Origin: Thauera phenolivorans
Lineage (GTDB): Bacteria; Pseudomonadota; Gammaproteobacteria; Burkholderiales; Rhodocyclaceae
DNA: 42,374 nucleotides
Reading direction: 5' to 3'
NCBI RefSeq assembly: GCF_001696715.1
Contig: NZ_MBFM01000005.1
Span: forward strand, 440,128-482,501
The translations under genes and the position numbers were made by a program. This document shows positions 9,257 to 18,048 of the stretch, one piece after another (the stretch's first letter is position 1; every line of letters starts with the position of its first letter). The notes under the pieces are model-generated. The model made no database searches. It was not told the DNA's origin and saw nothing but the letters and a program-made list of their open reading frames with translations.

Positions 9257-10717
9257 TCAGCGCGGCGTGTGGTGGGTCGCCGCCGCGGCGTGGTGATGGC
9301 CGGCGTGCGGCCGATGGTGCGGCTGGCCGCCGAGCAGGCCGCCGACGAGCATCCCGAGCGCGCTGGCGGCGAGCCCGAAGAGCTGCGGCTCGATATCGCC
9401 CTCGGGCACCGTCGCCTCGAGCAGCAGCCAGGTCGCCAGCCCGAGCACGATCGCGAGCGCGGCGCCGAGGTTGTTGGCGCGTTTCCAGAACAGGCCCGCG
9501 GCGAGCGGCACGAAGGCGCCGGCGAGGGTCACGCGGTAGGCGTTCTCCACCATCTGGTGGATGCTCGATTCGGTGCTGGTGGCGTACCAGGTCACGAGGA
9601 CGGTGAACACCACCACCGTGACCCGGGTGCTCCACAGGAACTGGCGGTCGTTCATCGCCGGGAAGAAACCGCGCATGACGTTCTCGGAGAAGGTCACCGA
9701 GGGTGCGAGCAGGGTGCCCGAGGCGGTGCTCATGATCACCGACAGCAGCGCGCCGAAGAACACCACCTGGGCGCTGAACGGCATGTACTGCAGGATCAGG
9801 GTGGGCAGGATCAGCTGCGAGTCGTCCGCCATCAGGCGCTCGACCATCGCCGGGTCGATGATGTTCGCGGTGTAGGCGAGAAAGAGCGGCACCGCGGCGA
9901 AGAAGAAGTAGCTGACGCCGCCGAGCGTGGTACCCCACACCGCGACGGTCTCGTTCTTCGACGAGTTCACTCGCTGGAACACGTCCTGCTGCGGGATCGA
10001 GCCGAGCGCCATGGTGGCGAAGGCGGCGATCCAGGCGATCATGTCGACCATGTCGAGGCTGGGCAGCCACTCGAACTTGCCCTCGGCCGCGGCCCGTGCG
10101 ATCACCGGCCCGAAGCCGCCCGCCATGTCGCCGGCGAGCCAGGTGACGTAGACCAGGCCGAGCACGATCACGATCATCTGCACGAAGGTGGTCACCGCCA
10201 CCGACCACATGCCGCCGAACAGGGTGTACAGCAGCACCACCGAGGCGCCGAGCAGCATCCCCTGGGCGGTCCCGATCGCGCCCATCGACAGCACGTTGAA
10301 CACCAGTCCGAGCGCGGTGATCTGCGCAGCCACCCAGCCGAGGTAGGACAGCACGATGCAGATCGACAGCACCAGTTCGGTCGTGCGGTTGTAGCGCATG
10401 CGGAAGAAGTCGCCGAGCGTCAGCAGGTTCATCCGGTACAGCGGGCGGGCGAAGATCAGGCCGAACAGCACCAGGCACGCCGAGGCGCCGAGCGGGTCGG
10501 AGATCAGCCCGCGGAAGCCTTCCTCGAGGAAGGTCGCGGAGGTGCCGAGCACGGTCTCCGCGCCGAACCAGGTGGCGAACACCATGGCCAGCACCACGAC
10601 CATCGGCAGATTGCGACCGGCGGTGACGTAGTCACGGGTGTTGTGCACCCGGGTCGCGGCCGCCAGGCCGATGCCGATGGAGAAGATCAGGTAGGCGATG
10701 ACGAGCCAGAGCAGCAT
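9257..10717 (-). CDS. Sodium:solute symporter family (SSS) permease with His-rich tail
   Basis: This is a secondary transporter of the SSS (SLC5) family, which couples import of organic solutes to sodium. The 486-residue protein from the ATG at 10717 (MLLWLVIAYLIFSIGIGLAA) has about 13 hydrophobic segments, the family segment VTAGRNLPMVVVLAMVFATWFGAETVLGTS (here split by region), and IPQQDVFQRVNSSKNE further on. The C-terminus, roughly the last 25 residues, holds about eight histidines (HHRPH, HHH, THH) and no membrane segment, which is unusual for the family. It follows the arginase-OAT fusion gene by 177 bases on the same strand, so an amino-acid-related substrate such as arginine or ornithine is possible, but the substrate cannot be read from sequence. 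The frame is open 33 bases further upstream, but the GGGGA upstream favours the chosen start. Confidence 0.85.
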   Translation of the reverse strand: MLLWLVIAYLIFSIGIGLAAATRVHNTRDYVTAGRNLPMVVVLAMVFATWFGAETVLGTSATFLEEGFRGLISDPLGASACLVLFGLIFARPLYRMNLLTLGDFFRMRYNRTTELVLSICIVLSYLGWVAAQITALGLVFNVLSMGAIGTAQGMLLGASVVLLYTLFGGMWSVAVTTFVQMIVIVLGLVYVTWLAGDMAGGFGPVIARAAAEGKFEWLPSLDMVDMIAWIAAFATMALGSIPQQDVFQRVNSSKNETVAVWGTTLGGVSYFFFAAVPLFLAYTANIIDPAMVERLMADDSQLILPTLILQYMPFSAQVVFFGALLSVIMSTASGTLLAPSVTFSENVMRGFFPAMNDRQFLWSTRVTVVVFTVLVTWYATSTESSIHQMVENAYRVTLAGAFVPLAAGLFWKRANNLGAALAIVLGLATWLLLEATVPEGDIEPQLFGLAASALGMLVGGLLGGQPHHRPHAGHHHAAAATHHTPR

Positions 10718-10894
10718 GAGCGGATTCCCCGGTGCGCAGGAATTGAACAAAAGCGCGCGAGTTTAGCAACGATCGCGTGCCTGCGGGGAAGCCATTGCGG
10801 GTGGCAAACGTATGAATGCGCAGTGGTTTGTGCGCTGCGGCAAGCGCCGCCGGTGGGAAGGCTTTTGCCTGACCCCGGCGGCGGTGGCCGCGCT

Positions 10895-13003
10895 TCAGCG
10901 GCCGCACCCGGCGAGGGTGTCGATGACGGTCGCCGCGCCCGCGTCGAGCGTGGCCTCGTCGATGATCAGCGGCGGCGCCAGACGGATCACGTTGCCGGTG
11001 GTGTCGCGGGTGGCGATGCCCCTGTCCAGCAGGCGTTCGGCGAGCTCGGCCGCGTCCGCGCGCGCCGGGTCGAGCACGATCCCGACCAGCAGGCCGCGGC
11101 CGCGCACCTCGCGCACGCAGGGCAGGGCGGCAGCGCGCAGCTGCGCGACCAGGCGCTCGCCGAGGCGGGCGGCGCGCTCCCAGGGCCGGGTCTCGGCGAG
11201 CAGGGCGAGCACCTCGGTGGCGACCGCCGCGCCGAGCGGGTTGCCGCCGAAGGTCGAGCCGTGGTCGCCCGGGCGGAACACGTCCATCACCCGGCGGTCG
11301 GCGAGGAAGGCCGACACCGGCAGCAGGCCACCGCCGAGCGCCTTGCCCAGGATCAGGCCGTCGCCGCGCACGCCCTCGTGCTCGCTCGCGAGCAGGCGGC
11401 CGGTGCGGCCGAGCCCGGTCTGCACCTCGTCGACGATCAGCAGCACCTCGTGGCGACGGCAGAGCTCGGCGCAGCGCGCGAGGTAGCCCGCCGGCGGCAC
11501 GATGATCCCGCCCTCGCCCTGGATCGGCTCGACCAGGAAGGCGGCGGTCTCGGGCGTGATCGCCGCTTCCAGCGCGTCGGCGTCGCCGAAGGGGATGCGG
11601 CGCAGGCCGGGCGGGAAGGGGCCGAAGCCGTCGCGGTACTGCGCGTTCGAGGACAGGCCGACGATCGCGATCGAGCGGCCGTGGAAATTGCCCTCGCAGG
11701 CGATGATCCCGGCGTGGTCCTCGGCGATGCCCTTGATCTTGTGGCCCCACTTGCGCGCCGCCTTAAGCGCGGTCTCCACCGCCTCGAGGCCGGTGTTGAC
11801 CGGCAGCGCGCGCTCGTAGCCGAAGGTGGCGCACAGACGCTCGAGCATCACCGGCAGGCGGTCGTTGGAAAACGCACGCGAGGTCAGCGCGAGGCGGCGC
11901 GCCTGGTCTTCGAGCGCGCGCAGCAGCCGCGGGTTGGCGTGGCCGAAGCTCACCGCCGAGTAGGCGCTCATCATGTCGAGGTAGCGCCGGCCCTCCACGT
12001 CCCACAGCCACACGCCCTCGCCGCGGTGGAAGACCACCGGCAGCGGCGCGTAGTTGGCCGCGCCCGAGGCCGCCTCGGCCGCGCGCAGCGCATCGCTGCC
12101 GGGGCCGAGCGCGGCGGCGGCGAACTCCGCGACCCAGGCCGCGCAGCGCCCGTGGGGGTCGAGATCGGGGCGGTATTCGGTGATCTCGAGGGCGACGAAG
12201 TCCTCTCGCGCGCGCAGCATGAGCAGCGCGTCGGCGAGTTGCCAGGGGTCGAGGCCGCCCGCCTCGGGGCAGCTCACCGCCGGCAGCGCGCGCGGCTCGA
12301 GCGCGTCGAGGTCGAGGCTGAGGCCGAAGCCGGCGGACCCGCCCGCGGCGATGTCCACCGCCTCGGCGAAACAGGCCGCCAGGCCGCGCTGGCGCACCTC
12401 GTGGATGTCGATCACGCGCACGCCGAGGCGGTCGAGGCGGTGGCGTTCCTCGGGCTCCCAGGCGCGCGCGCCGAGCACGCAGACGCGCGCCGGGTCGAGC
12501 GGCGGGCCGTCGATGGCGGCGAGCGTCGGGTCGCCCTCGCCGAGCAGCGCGGCGAGCGGCATGCCGTGGACGTTGCCGGAATGGGTGGTGTCGGGGGTGT
12601 GGGCGTCGAGATGGGCGTCGATCCACACCAGGCCGGGCGCCCGGCCGCTGCGCCGTCCCAGCCCGCGCCAGCTGCCGACGGCGATCGCATGGTCGCCGCC
12701 GAGCACGAGGGGGAAGGCGTCGGCCGCGAGCCCGGCCAGGCGGTCGGCGAGCGCGCGCGCGAACTCGCCGCTGGCGGCGAGCCGCGCCTGCATGTCGGCA
12801 TGGGCCGGCAGGCTGCGCGCCGCGCCGGTCTCGAAGGACGCGAGCTGGATGCCCAGCGCCTCGAGGCGGGCGACCAGGCCGGCGTCGCGCAGCGCGGCGG
12901 GGGCCTCGGCCTGAGTCGGGTAGGGCGCGCCGAGCGCCGAAGCGGCGCCGATCACATGCACCCGGCGCCGCAGGTCTTGCTGTTCCGCGATCCGAATCGA
13001 CAT
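10895..13003 (-). CDS. Fusion of arginase-family ureohydrolase and ornithine aminotransferase
   Basis: One 702-residue polypeptide joins two consecutive steps of the arginase pathway: arginine to ornithine plus urea, then ornithine to glutamate semialdehyde. Residues about 1-300 are a ureohydrolase with all manganese ligands present: His105 (GGDH), Asp129, His131, Asp133 (DAHLDAHTP) and Asp231, Asp233 (SLDLDALEP). Glu276 (EYRPDLD) sits where arginases have the substrate-binding EVNPxLD. Residues about 315-702 are ornithine aminotransferase, with PVNTGLEAVETALKAARKWG, SRAFSNDRL, Asp525 (IVDEVQTG) and the PLP lysine Lys554 (GKALGGG). The linker contains no stop or frameshift. A GGAGG 7 bases before the ATG at 13003 fixes the start. 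Variant residues in the loop PAVSCPEAGGL differ from classical arginases (PGTGTP), so arginine as substrate is inferred mainly from the fused partner. A symporter gene follows. Confidence 0.93.
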   Translation of the reverse strand: MSIRIAEQQDLRRRVHVIGAASALGAPYPTQAEAPAALRDAGLVARLEALGIQLASFETGAARSLPAHADMQARLAASGEFARALADRLAGLAADAFPLVLGGDHAIAVGSWRGLGRRSGRAPGLVWIDAHLDAHTPDTTHSGNVHGMPLAALLGEGDPTLAAIDGPPLDPARVCVLGARAWEPEERHRLDRLGVRVIDIHEVRQRGLAACFAEAVDIAAGGSAGFGLSLDLDALEPRALPAVSCPEAGGLDPWQLADALLMLRAREDFVALEITEYRPDLDPHGRCAAWVAEFAAAALGPGSDALRAAEAASGAANYAPLPVVFHRGEGVWLWDVEGRRYLDMMSAYSAVSFGHANPRLLRALEDQARRLALTSRAFSNDRLPVMLERLCATFGYERALPVNTGLEAVETALKAARKWGHKIKGIAEDHAGIIACEGNFHGRSIAIVGLSSNAQYRDGFGPFPPGLRRIPFGDADALEAAITPETAAFLVEPIQGEGGIIVPPAGYLARCAELCRRHEVLLIVDEVQTGLGRTGRLLASEHEGVRGDGLILGKALGGGLLPVSAFLADRRVMDVFRPGDHGSTFGGNPLGAAVATEVLALLAETRPWERAARLGERLVAQLRAAALPCVREVRGRGLLVGIVLDPARADAAELAERLLDRGIATRDTTGNVIRLAPPLIIDEATLDAGAATVIDTLAGCGR

Positions 13004-13132
13004 GACACACCTCCGTTCCGCCGAGGGCGGCACTTGCGGGACGTCTGCCGGTTGGATGGAGCGCGGCGGGATTCGTTCAGCGTCGGCGGGCGGCGGCGAA
13101 CCGGCTCAGGGGGCGGGCGGCGAGGCGGCGGT

Positions 13133-14662
13133 TCAGGCGAGCAGCCGCCACAGCTCGAGCCCGAGCAGCGCGGCGACCAGCACGCCGACCAGCGCGATCA
13201 GGCGCGACTGCCGGCGCTGGCCGGCGGCGAGCGCCTCGAGCCGCGCCCGCTCGGCGGCCTGGCCTGCGTGCGACTCGCGCAGGGCGTGATGCACCAGGCG
13301 CGGCAGCTGCGGCAGCGTGCCGGCCCAGTTGGGCGCCTCTTCCTTCACCCCGCGCACCAGGGCGCGCCAGCCGATCTGCTCGTGCATCCAGCGCTCGAGG
13401 AAGGGCTTGGCCGTCTTCCACAGGTCGAGCTCGGGGTCGAGCTGGCGGCCGAGCCCTTCGATGTTGAGGAGGGTTTTCTGCAGCAGCACCAGCTGCGGCT
13501 GCACTTCCATCTCGAAGCGGCGCGCGGTCTGGAACAGGCGCAGCAGGGTCTTGCCGAAGGAGATGTCCTTCAGCGGCTTGTCGAAGATCGGCTCGCACAC
13601 GGTGCGGATCGCCGCCTCGAACTCGTCCACCCGGGTGTGCGCAGGCACCCAGCCGGCCTCGATGTGGGCGAGCGCCACGCGCCGGTAGTCGCGCTTGAAG
13701 AAGGCGAGGAAGTTCTGCGCGAGGTAGTTCTTGTCCACCTCGTTGAGCGTGCCCATGATGCCGAAGTCGAGCGCGATGTAGCGCCCGTCGCGATGCACGA
13801 AGATGTTGCCCGGGTGCATGTCGGCGTGGAAGAAGCCGTCGCGGAAGACCTGGGTGAAGAAGATCTCGACGCCGGCGCGCGACAGCGCCTTGAGATCGGT
13901 GCCCTGCGCGAGCAGCGACGGCGTCTGCGAGATCGGGATGCCGTGCATGCGCTCCATCACCATCACGTTGCGGCCGCACCAGTCCCAGTACACCTCGGGC
14001 ACCAGCAGCAGGCTGGAATCGGTGAAGTTGCGCCGCAGCTGCGAGCAGTTCGCCGCCTCGCGCATGAGGTCGAGCTCGTCGTGCAGGTACTTGCTGAACT
14101 CGGCCACCACCTCGCGCGGCTTCAGGCGCCGGCCCTCGGGCCAGATCCGCTCGAGCAGGCGGGCGGCGACCTCGAGCAGGGCGAGGTCGTGGGCGATGAC
14201 CTTCTCGATGCCGGGGCGCAGCACCTTCACCGCCACTTCGGTGCCGTCGGGCAGGTTGGCGAAATGCACCTGGGCGACCGACGCGGAGGCCACCGGCACG
14301 CGCGCGAAGTTGTCGAACACGTGGTCGATCGGGCGGCCGTAGAAGCCCTCGAGCAGCGCCAGCGCCTGCTCGGTGGGAAAGGGCGGCACGCGGTCCTGCA
14401 GCAGGGCGAGCTCGTCGGCGAGGTCGGGCGGCAGCAGGTCGCGCCGGGTCGACAGCATCTGGCCGAACTTGACGAAGATCGGCCCGAGCGACTCGAGCGC
14501 GCGCCGCAGCCGCACTCCGCGCGGCTCGGTGAAGCGGCGCCAGAAGAACACCGACTGCCACACGCTCGCCAGCCGGCCGCTGGCGTCGGCGTCGAGCACC
14601 AGGCGGTCCAGACCGAAACGCAGGCTGACGGTAACGATCTTGAACAGACGCAGGAGACGCAC
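13133..14662 (-). CDS. ubiB: UbiB, atypical kinase-like protein for ubiquinone synthesis
   Basis: UbiB/COQ8 proteins are membrane-anchored ATPases of the atypical kinase fold needed for ubiquinone biosynthesis. The 509-residue product begins [20 protein letters not shown]. It holds the KxGQ signature ([16 protein letters not shown]), the alanine-rich [12 protein letters not shown] loop, the [10 protein letters not shown] lysine, [26 protein letters not shown] as catalytic and metal loop (split over about residues 283-312), and a C-terminal hydrophobic anchor ([22 protein letters not shown] region). Length fits the bacterial family. It is 130 bases upstream of the fusion gene and divergent from argS. 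Together with ubiUVT nearby it indicates ubiquinone-based respiration under both oxic and anoxic conditions. Confidence 0.96.
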   Translation of the reverse strand: MRLLRLFKIVTVSLRFGLDRLVLDADASGRLASVWQSVFFWRRFTEPRGVRLRRALESLGPIFVKFGQMLSTRRDLLPPDLADELALLQDRVPPFPTEQALALLEGFYGRPIDHVFDNFARVPVASASVAQVHFANLPDGTEVAVKVLRPGIEKVIAHDLALLEVAARLLERIWPEGRRLKPREVVAEFSKYLHDELDLMREAANCSQLRRNFTDSSLLLVPEVYWDWCGRNVMVMERMHGIPISQTPSLLAQGTDLKALSRAGVEIFFTQVFRDGFFHADMHPGNIFVHRDGRYIALDFGIMGTLNEVDKNYLAQNFLAFFKRDYRRVALAHIEAGWVPAHTRVDEFEAAIRTVCEPIFDKPLKDISFGKTLLRLFQTARRFEMEVQPQLVLLQKTLLNIEGLGRQLDPELDLWKTAKPFLERWMHEQIGWRALVRGVKEEAPNWAGTLPQLPRLVHHALRESHAGQAAERARLEALAAGQRRQSRLIALVGVLVAALLGLELWRLLA

Positions 14663-14774
14663 GGTATCGGCTGACGGCTAAAAGCGGGGACTTTAGCCGG
14701 AAAGCCGGGGAGGGGGAAGGCGCGCGCGGTGAGCGCCGCGCTTGCGAGCGGGCGGGAAGGACGGGGCGATCCGC

Positions 14775-14780
14775 TATAAT
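14775..14780 (+). promoter_or_regulatory. Consensus -10 element upstream of argS
   Basis: A perfect TATAAT lies 29 bases before the argS ATG in the gap between divergent ubiB and argS. No convincing -35 hexamer is found at 16-18 bases spacing; the nearest TTGCGA is too far upstream at 14742. It is the best promoter candidate for argS. Confidence 0.45.
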
Positions 14781-14808
14781 CCCGCGTTTAGTTCAATTGC
14801 CGAGTGCC

Positions 14809-16572
14809 ATGAGCGCCGATCCCAAAGTCCTGCTGACCGAACTGCTGCGAACCGCCCTCGAGAGCGTGGCGCCGGATCAGGTCGATACCCCCATCCTGCT
14901 GGAGCGTCCCAAGCAGGCGAGCCACGGCGACTTCGCCACCAACCTCGCGCTGCAGCTGGCCAAGCCGCTGCGCCGCAATCCGCGCGAACTCGCCGGCCTG
15001 CTGATGGCCGAGCTGCCTGCCTCGCCGCTGCTGAGCAGGGTCGAGGTCGCCGGCGCCGGCTTCATCAACTTCACCCTCGCCGCGGCCGCGAAGACCGCGG
15101 TGATCGGCGAGGTGCTCGCGCGCGGCGAAGGCTTCGGCCGCGGCGCGCCGAAGGGGGTCAAGGTGCAGGTCGAGTTCGTGTCGGCCAATCCGACCGGTCC
15201 GCTCCATGTCGGCCACGGCCGCGGCGCGGCCTACGGCGCCTCCCTGTGCGAGGTGCTCGCCGCCGCCGGCTACGAGGTCACCCGCGAATACTATGTGAAC
15301 GACGCCGGCCGCCAGATGGACATCCTCGCGCTGTCGACCTGGTTGCGCTACCTCGCCTTCTTCGGCGTCGAGATCCCCTTCCCGCCCAACGCCTACCAGG
15401 GCGATTACGTGATCGACATGGCGCGCGACCTGCGCGATGCGCATCAGGACCGCTTCGTGGTGGCGACGCGCGAGCAGATGCTGGCGGGCACGCCCGGCCT
15501 GCCCGCGGGGGAGCGCAAGGACGACGAGGCCAAGGCCCAGCGCGAGCAGCATCTCGACGCGCTGATCGGCAACGCCAGGCGCCTGCTCGGCGACGAATAC
15601 GCCTGGGTGCACGGCTTCGCCCTCAACGAGCAGCTCGGCGACGGCCGCGACGACCTCGGCGAGTTCGGCGTGCGCTTCGACAAGTGGTTCTCCGAGCGCA
15701 GCCTGTTCGACACCGGGCTGGTCGAGCGCGCGGTGGCGGAGCTCGAGGCGCGCGGCCACGTTTATCTGCAGGACGGCGCCCGGTGGTTCCGTTCCACTGC
15801 CTTCGGCGACGAGAAGGACCGCGTGGTGCAGCGCGAGAACGGGCTGTACACCTACTTCGCCTCCGACATCGCCTACCACCTCAACAAGTACGAGCGCGGC
15901 TTCGACCGCATCATCGACATCTGGGGCGCCGACCACCACGGCTACATCGCGCGCGTGAAGGGCGCGATCGCCGCCCTCGGCCTGCCGCCGGAGAAGCTCG
16001 AGGTGGCGCTGGTGCAGTTCGCCGTGCTCTACCGCAACGGCCAGAAGACCTCGATGTCCACCCGCTCGGGCGAGTTCGTCACCCTGCGCGAGCTGCGCCG
16101 CGAGGTCGGCAACGACGCCTGCCGCTTCTTCTACGTGCTGCGCAAGTCCGACCAGCATCTCGACTTCGATCTCGACCTCGCGAAAAGCCAGAGTAACGAG
16201 AATCCGGTCTACTACGTGCAGTACGCCCACGCCCGGGTGTGCTCGGTGCTCGCCCAGTGGGGCGGCGCAACGACGGAGCTCGCCGCGGCCGAGCTCGGCC
16301 GCCTCGAGAACGAGCGCGAGCTCGCGCTGTGCGCACTGATCGCGGACTTCCCCGAGCTGCTGCAGTCGGCCGCGGCCGACTACGCGCCGCACCAGGTGGC
16401 CTTCTACCTGAAGGAGCTCGCCGCCGGCTTCCACAGCTGGTACAACGCCGAGCGCATGCTGGTCGAGGACGAGGGCCTCAAGCTCGCACGCCTCGCGCTC
16501 GCGGCGGCGGTCAGGCAGGTGCTGGCGAACGGCCTCGCACTCCTCGGGGTGTCCGCACCCGAGTCGATGTAA
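14809..16572 (+). CDS. argS: Arginyl-tRNA synthetase
   Basis: ArgRS charges tRNA-Arg with arginine in the cytoplasm. The 587-residue product (MSADPKVLLTELLRTALESV) has the N-terminal Add1 domain, the HIGH-type motif HVGHGRGAAYG after VEFVSANPTGPL, the segment YYVNDAGRQMDILALS, IWGADHHGYIARVKGA, and the KMSKS-like loop reduced to KTSMSTRSGEF as in many ArgRS. A C-terminal DALR anticodon-binding domain ends the protein. An in-frame ATG 12 bases upstream (14797) is possible, but the second ATG gives the family start. The gene is followed 18 bases later by a SPOR-domain gene, then dsbA. Confidence 0.97.
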   Translation: MSADPKVLLTELLRTALESVAPDQVDTPILLERPKQASHGDFATNLALQLAKPLRRNPRELAGLLMAELPASPLLSRVEVAGAGFINFTLAAAAKTAVIGEVLARGEGFGRGAPKGVKVQVEFVSANPTGPLHVGHGRGAAYGASLCEVLAAAGYEVTREYYVNDAGRQMDILALSTWLRYLAFFGVEIPFPPNAYQGDYVIDMARDLRDAHQDRFVVATREQMLAGTPGLPAGERKDDEAKAQREQHLDALIGNARRLLGDEYAWVHGFALNEQLGDGRDDLGEFGVRFDKWFSERSLFDTGLVERAVAELEARGHVYLQDGARWFRSTAFGDEKDRVVQRENGLYTYFASDIAYHLNKYERGFDRIIDIWGADHHGYIARVKGAIAALGLPPEKLEVALVQFAVLYRNGQKTSMSTRSGEFVTLRELRREVGNDACRFFYVLRKSDQHLDFDLDLAKSQSNENPVYYVQYAHARVCSVLAQWGGATTELAAAELGRLENERELALCALIADFPELLQSAAADYAPHQVAFYLKELAAGFHSWYNAERMLVEDEGLKLARLALAAAVRQVLANGLALLGVSAPESM

Positions 16573-16590
16573 CCCTTACTGGAGGCATTC

Positions 16591-17208
16591 TTGAGTCGAA
16601 ACAGCAACGCCCGCCGCGCGCCGGCGAAAAGCGGTGGCGGCATCCTGGTCGGCATCTTCATCGGCCTGGTGTTCGGCGCCCTGATCGCCGCCGGCGCCGC
16701 CTGGTACTTCACCCGCGCCAATCCCTTCCAGTCCGCCGGGGTGGCCCCGGCGACGCCGACCGGCCAGCAGGACTGGTCGCCGCGCGCCCTGCCGGGCAAG
16801 CCGGGCGACCGCCCGGTGGTGAAGCAGGACTTCGAGTTCTACAAGATCCTGCCGCAGGGCGAGCCGCAGCCGGCCGCGCCGGTGAACGAGGCGCAGCCGA
16901 AGAAGGTGGCGCCGGCGCAGACCGCCGCGGTGAAGTCCGAGCCGCCGAGGCCGGCCGAGGAGAAGAAGGCCGAGCGGCTCTACCTGCAGATCGGCGCCTT
17001 CATCAATCCGGCCGAGGCCGACAACCTGAAGGCCAGGCTCGCGCTCTCCGGCATCGAGGCGAGCGCACAGCGGGTGCGCCTGGCCGACGGCCGCACGGTG
17101 CACCGCGTGCGGGTCGGTCCCTTCTCCAGCCCCGAGCAGATGAACCCGATGCGCGCCCGCCTCGCCGAGTCCGGCTTTGCCGGCACGGTGACCCGCGCCG
17201 GGCAATGA
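16591..17208 (+). CDS. SPOR-domain membrane protein (FtsN-like)
   Basis: SPOR domains bind septal peptidoglycan with stripped stems, and proteins with this layout are typically cell-division factors. The 205-residue product has a short basic cytoplasmic N-terminus (SRNSNARRAPAKSG), one transmembrane segment at about residues 17-41, a Pro/Ala/Lys-rich periplasmic linker, and a SPOR domain from about residue 128 (LYLQIGAFINPAEADNLKAR) to the end (VRVGPFSSPEQM). Translation starts at a TTG, supported by GGAGG five bases upstream (16581-16585); there is no ATG at this point. It sits between argS and dsbA on the same strand, the common arrangement in betaproteobacteria. Whether it is the true FtsN is not proven by sequence. 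Confidence 0.88.
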   Translation: MSRNSNARRAPAKSGGGILVGIFIGLVFGALIAAGAAWYFTRANPFQSAGVAPATPTGQQDWSPRALPGKPGDRPVVKQDFEFYKILPQGEPQPAAPVNEAQPKKVAPAQTAAVKSEPPRPAEEKKAERLYLQIGAFINPAEADNLKARLALSGIEASAQRVRLADGRTVHRVRVGPFSSPEQMNPMRARLAESGFAGTVTRAGQ

Positions 17209-17298
17209 TCCGCTTCCCTGAAAGAATCGCTTACCACCCCGCGGGAACGCCGGGCGCATACGCGCGTCTGACCGGCGTTACCGCCACCGGAGCCGTGC

Positions 17299-17934
17299 AT
17301 GAATCGTCGTGACGCATTGAAGAGCCTCGCCGCAGCCACCGTCCTCGTCCCCGTCGCCAGCGGCGGCGCTTGGGCGGCGAAGGAGCCGTTTACCGTCCTC
17401 AACCCGGTCCATGCCGGCGACGATCCGACCAAGATCGAGGTGCACGAGTTCTTCCACTATGGCTGCCCGCACTGCCGCGACTTCGATCCGCTGGTGTCGG
17501 CCTGGAAGGCGAAGCTGCCGGCGGACGTGGTCTTCCGCGCGGTGCCGGCGATCTGGAACAACGAGCAGCTCGCCGCGCTTGCCCGCCTGTACTACGCGGC
17601 CGAGGTCACCGGTGAGCTGCCCAAGCTGCAGCCGGCGATCTTCGCCGCGGTGCAGGACCAGAAGCGCCCGCTGTTCAACGCCGAGCAGGTCGGCGAGTGG
17701 GTCCAGGGCAAGGTCGCCGATCCGGCGAAGTTCATCGACACCTACAAGTCCTTCAGCCTCAGCTCGATGGTCAGTCGCGCCGACCAGCTCACCCGTGCAA
17801 TGAAGATCCAGGGCGTGCCGACCATGGTGGTGGGCGGCAAGTACGTGACCTCCGCCTCGCTCACCGGCAGCCACGAGGCCACGCTCAAGGTGGCCGACGA
17901 GCTGATCGCCCGGGTCCGCAGCGAGCGCGGCTGA
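17299..17934 (+). CDS. dsbA: Periplasmic thiol:disulfide interchange protein DsbA
   Basis: DsbA introduces disulfides into exported proteins. The 211-residue precursor starts MNRRDALKSLAAATVLVPVA with a signal peptide ending near the AWA of residues 24-26. The thioredoxin-fold active site is Cys56-Pro-His-Cys59 in FFHYGCPHCRDFDPL, the usual DsbA dipeptide. The cis-proline loop appears as GVPTMVVGGKYV near residue 172. Length is normal. It follows the SPOR gene by 90 bases on the same strand and is closed by the bidirectional hairpin at 17993-18026. Substrates probably include periplasmic parts of the secretion machinery in this window, but that is inference. Confidence 0.96.
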   Translation: MNRRDALKSLAAATVLVPVASGGAWAAKEPFTVLNPVHAGDDPTKIEVHEFFHYGCPHCRDFDPLVSAWKAKLPADVVFRAVPAIWNNEQLAALARLYYAAEVTGELPKLQPAIFAAVQDQKRPLFNAEQVGEWVQGKVADPAKFIDTYKSFSLSSMVSRADQLTRAMKIQGVPTMVVGGKYVTSASLTGSHEATLKVADELIARVRSERG

Positions 17935-17992
17935 GCGCCGCCTCCCTCCGCCCCACCCCCGCGGGCCGGCCCTTGGCGCCGGTCGGAAGAAG

Positions 17993-18026
17993 AACGGCCC
18001 CACCGGATCGCTCCGGCGGGGCCGTT
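17993..18026. terminator. Bidirectional hairpin terminator between dsbA and the TRAP permease gene
   Basis: Arms AACGGCCCC and GGGGCCGTT enclose a further CCGGA/TCCGG pair around a 4-base loop, with a single A/C mismatch. The stem lies between the convergent dsbA and TRAP permease genes. On the minus strand it is followed by GTTCTTCTTCC, a T-rich tail suited to ending the TRAP transcript; the plus-side tail is less T-rich. Confidence 0.75.
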
Positions 18027-18048
18027 CCGCTCTCGGGCCGGGTGCGGC

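Noticed and set aside
13004-13132. A sigma-54-like GGCAC...TTGC pattern ahead of the arginase-OAT gene
   Set aside because: The two blocks are directly adjacent (GGCACTTGC) without the required spacing and lie on the wrong strand for the gene.
9155-14674. A very long open frame on the plus strand (more than 1,800 codons) covering several genes
   Set aside because: It is antisense to symporter, arginase-OAT and ubiB, all with strong motifs. Its translation is low-complexity, rich in Arg, Gly, Ala, Glu and His, as expected of a GC-rich shadow frame.
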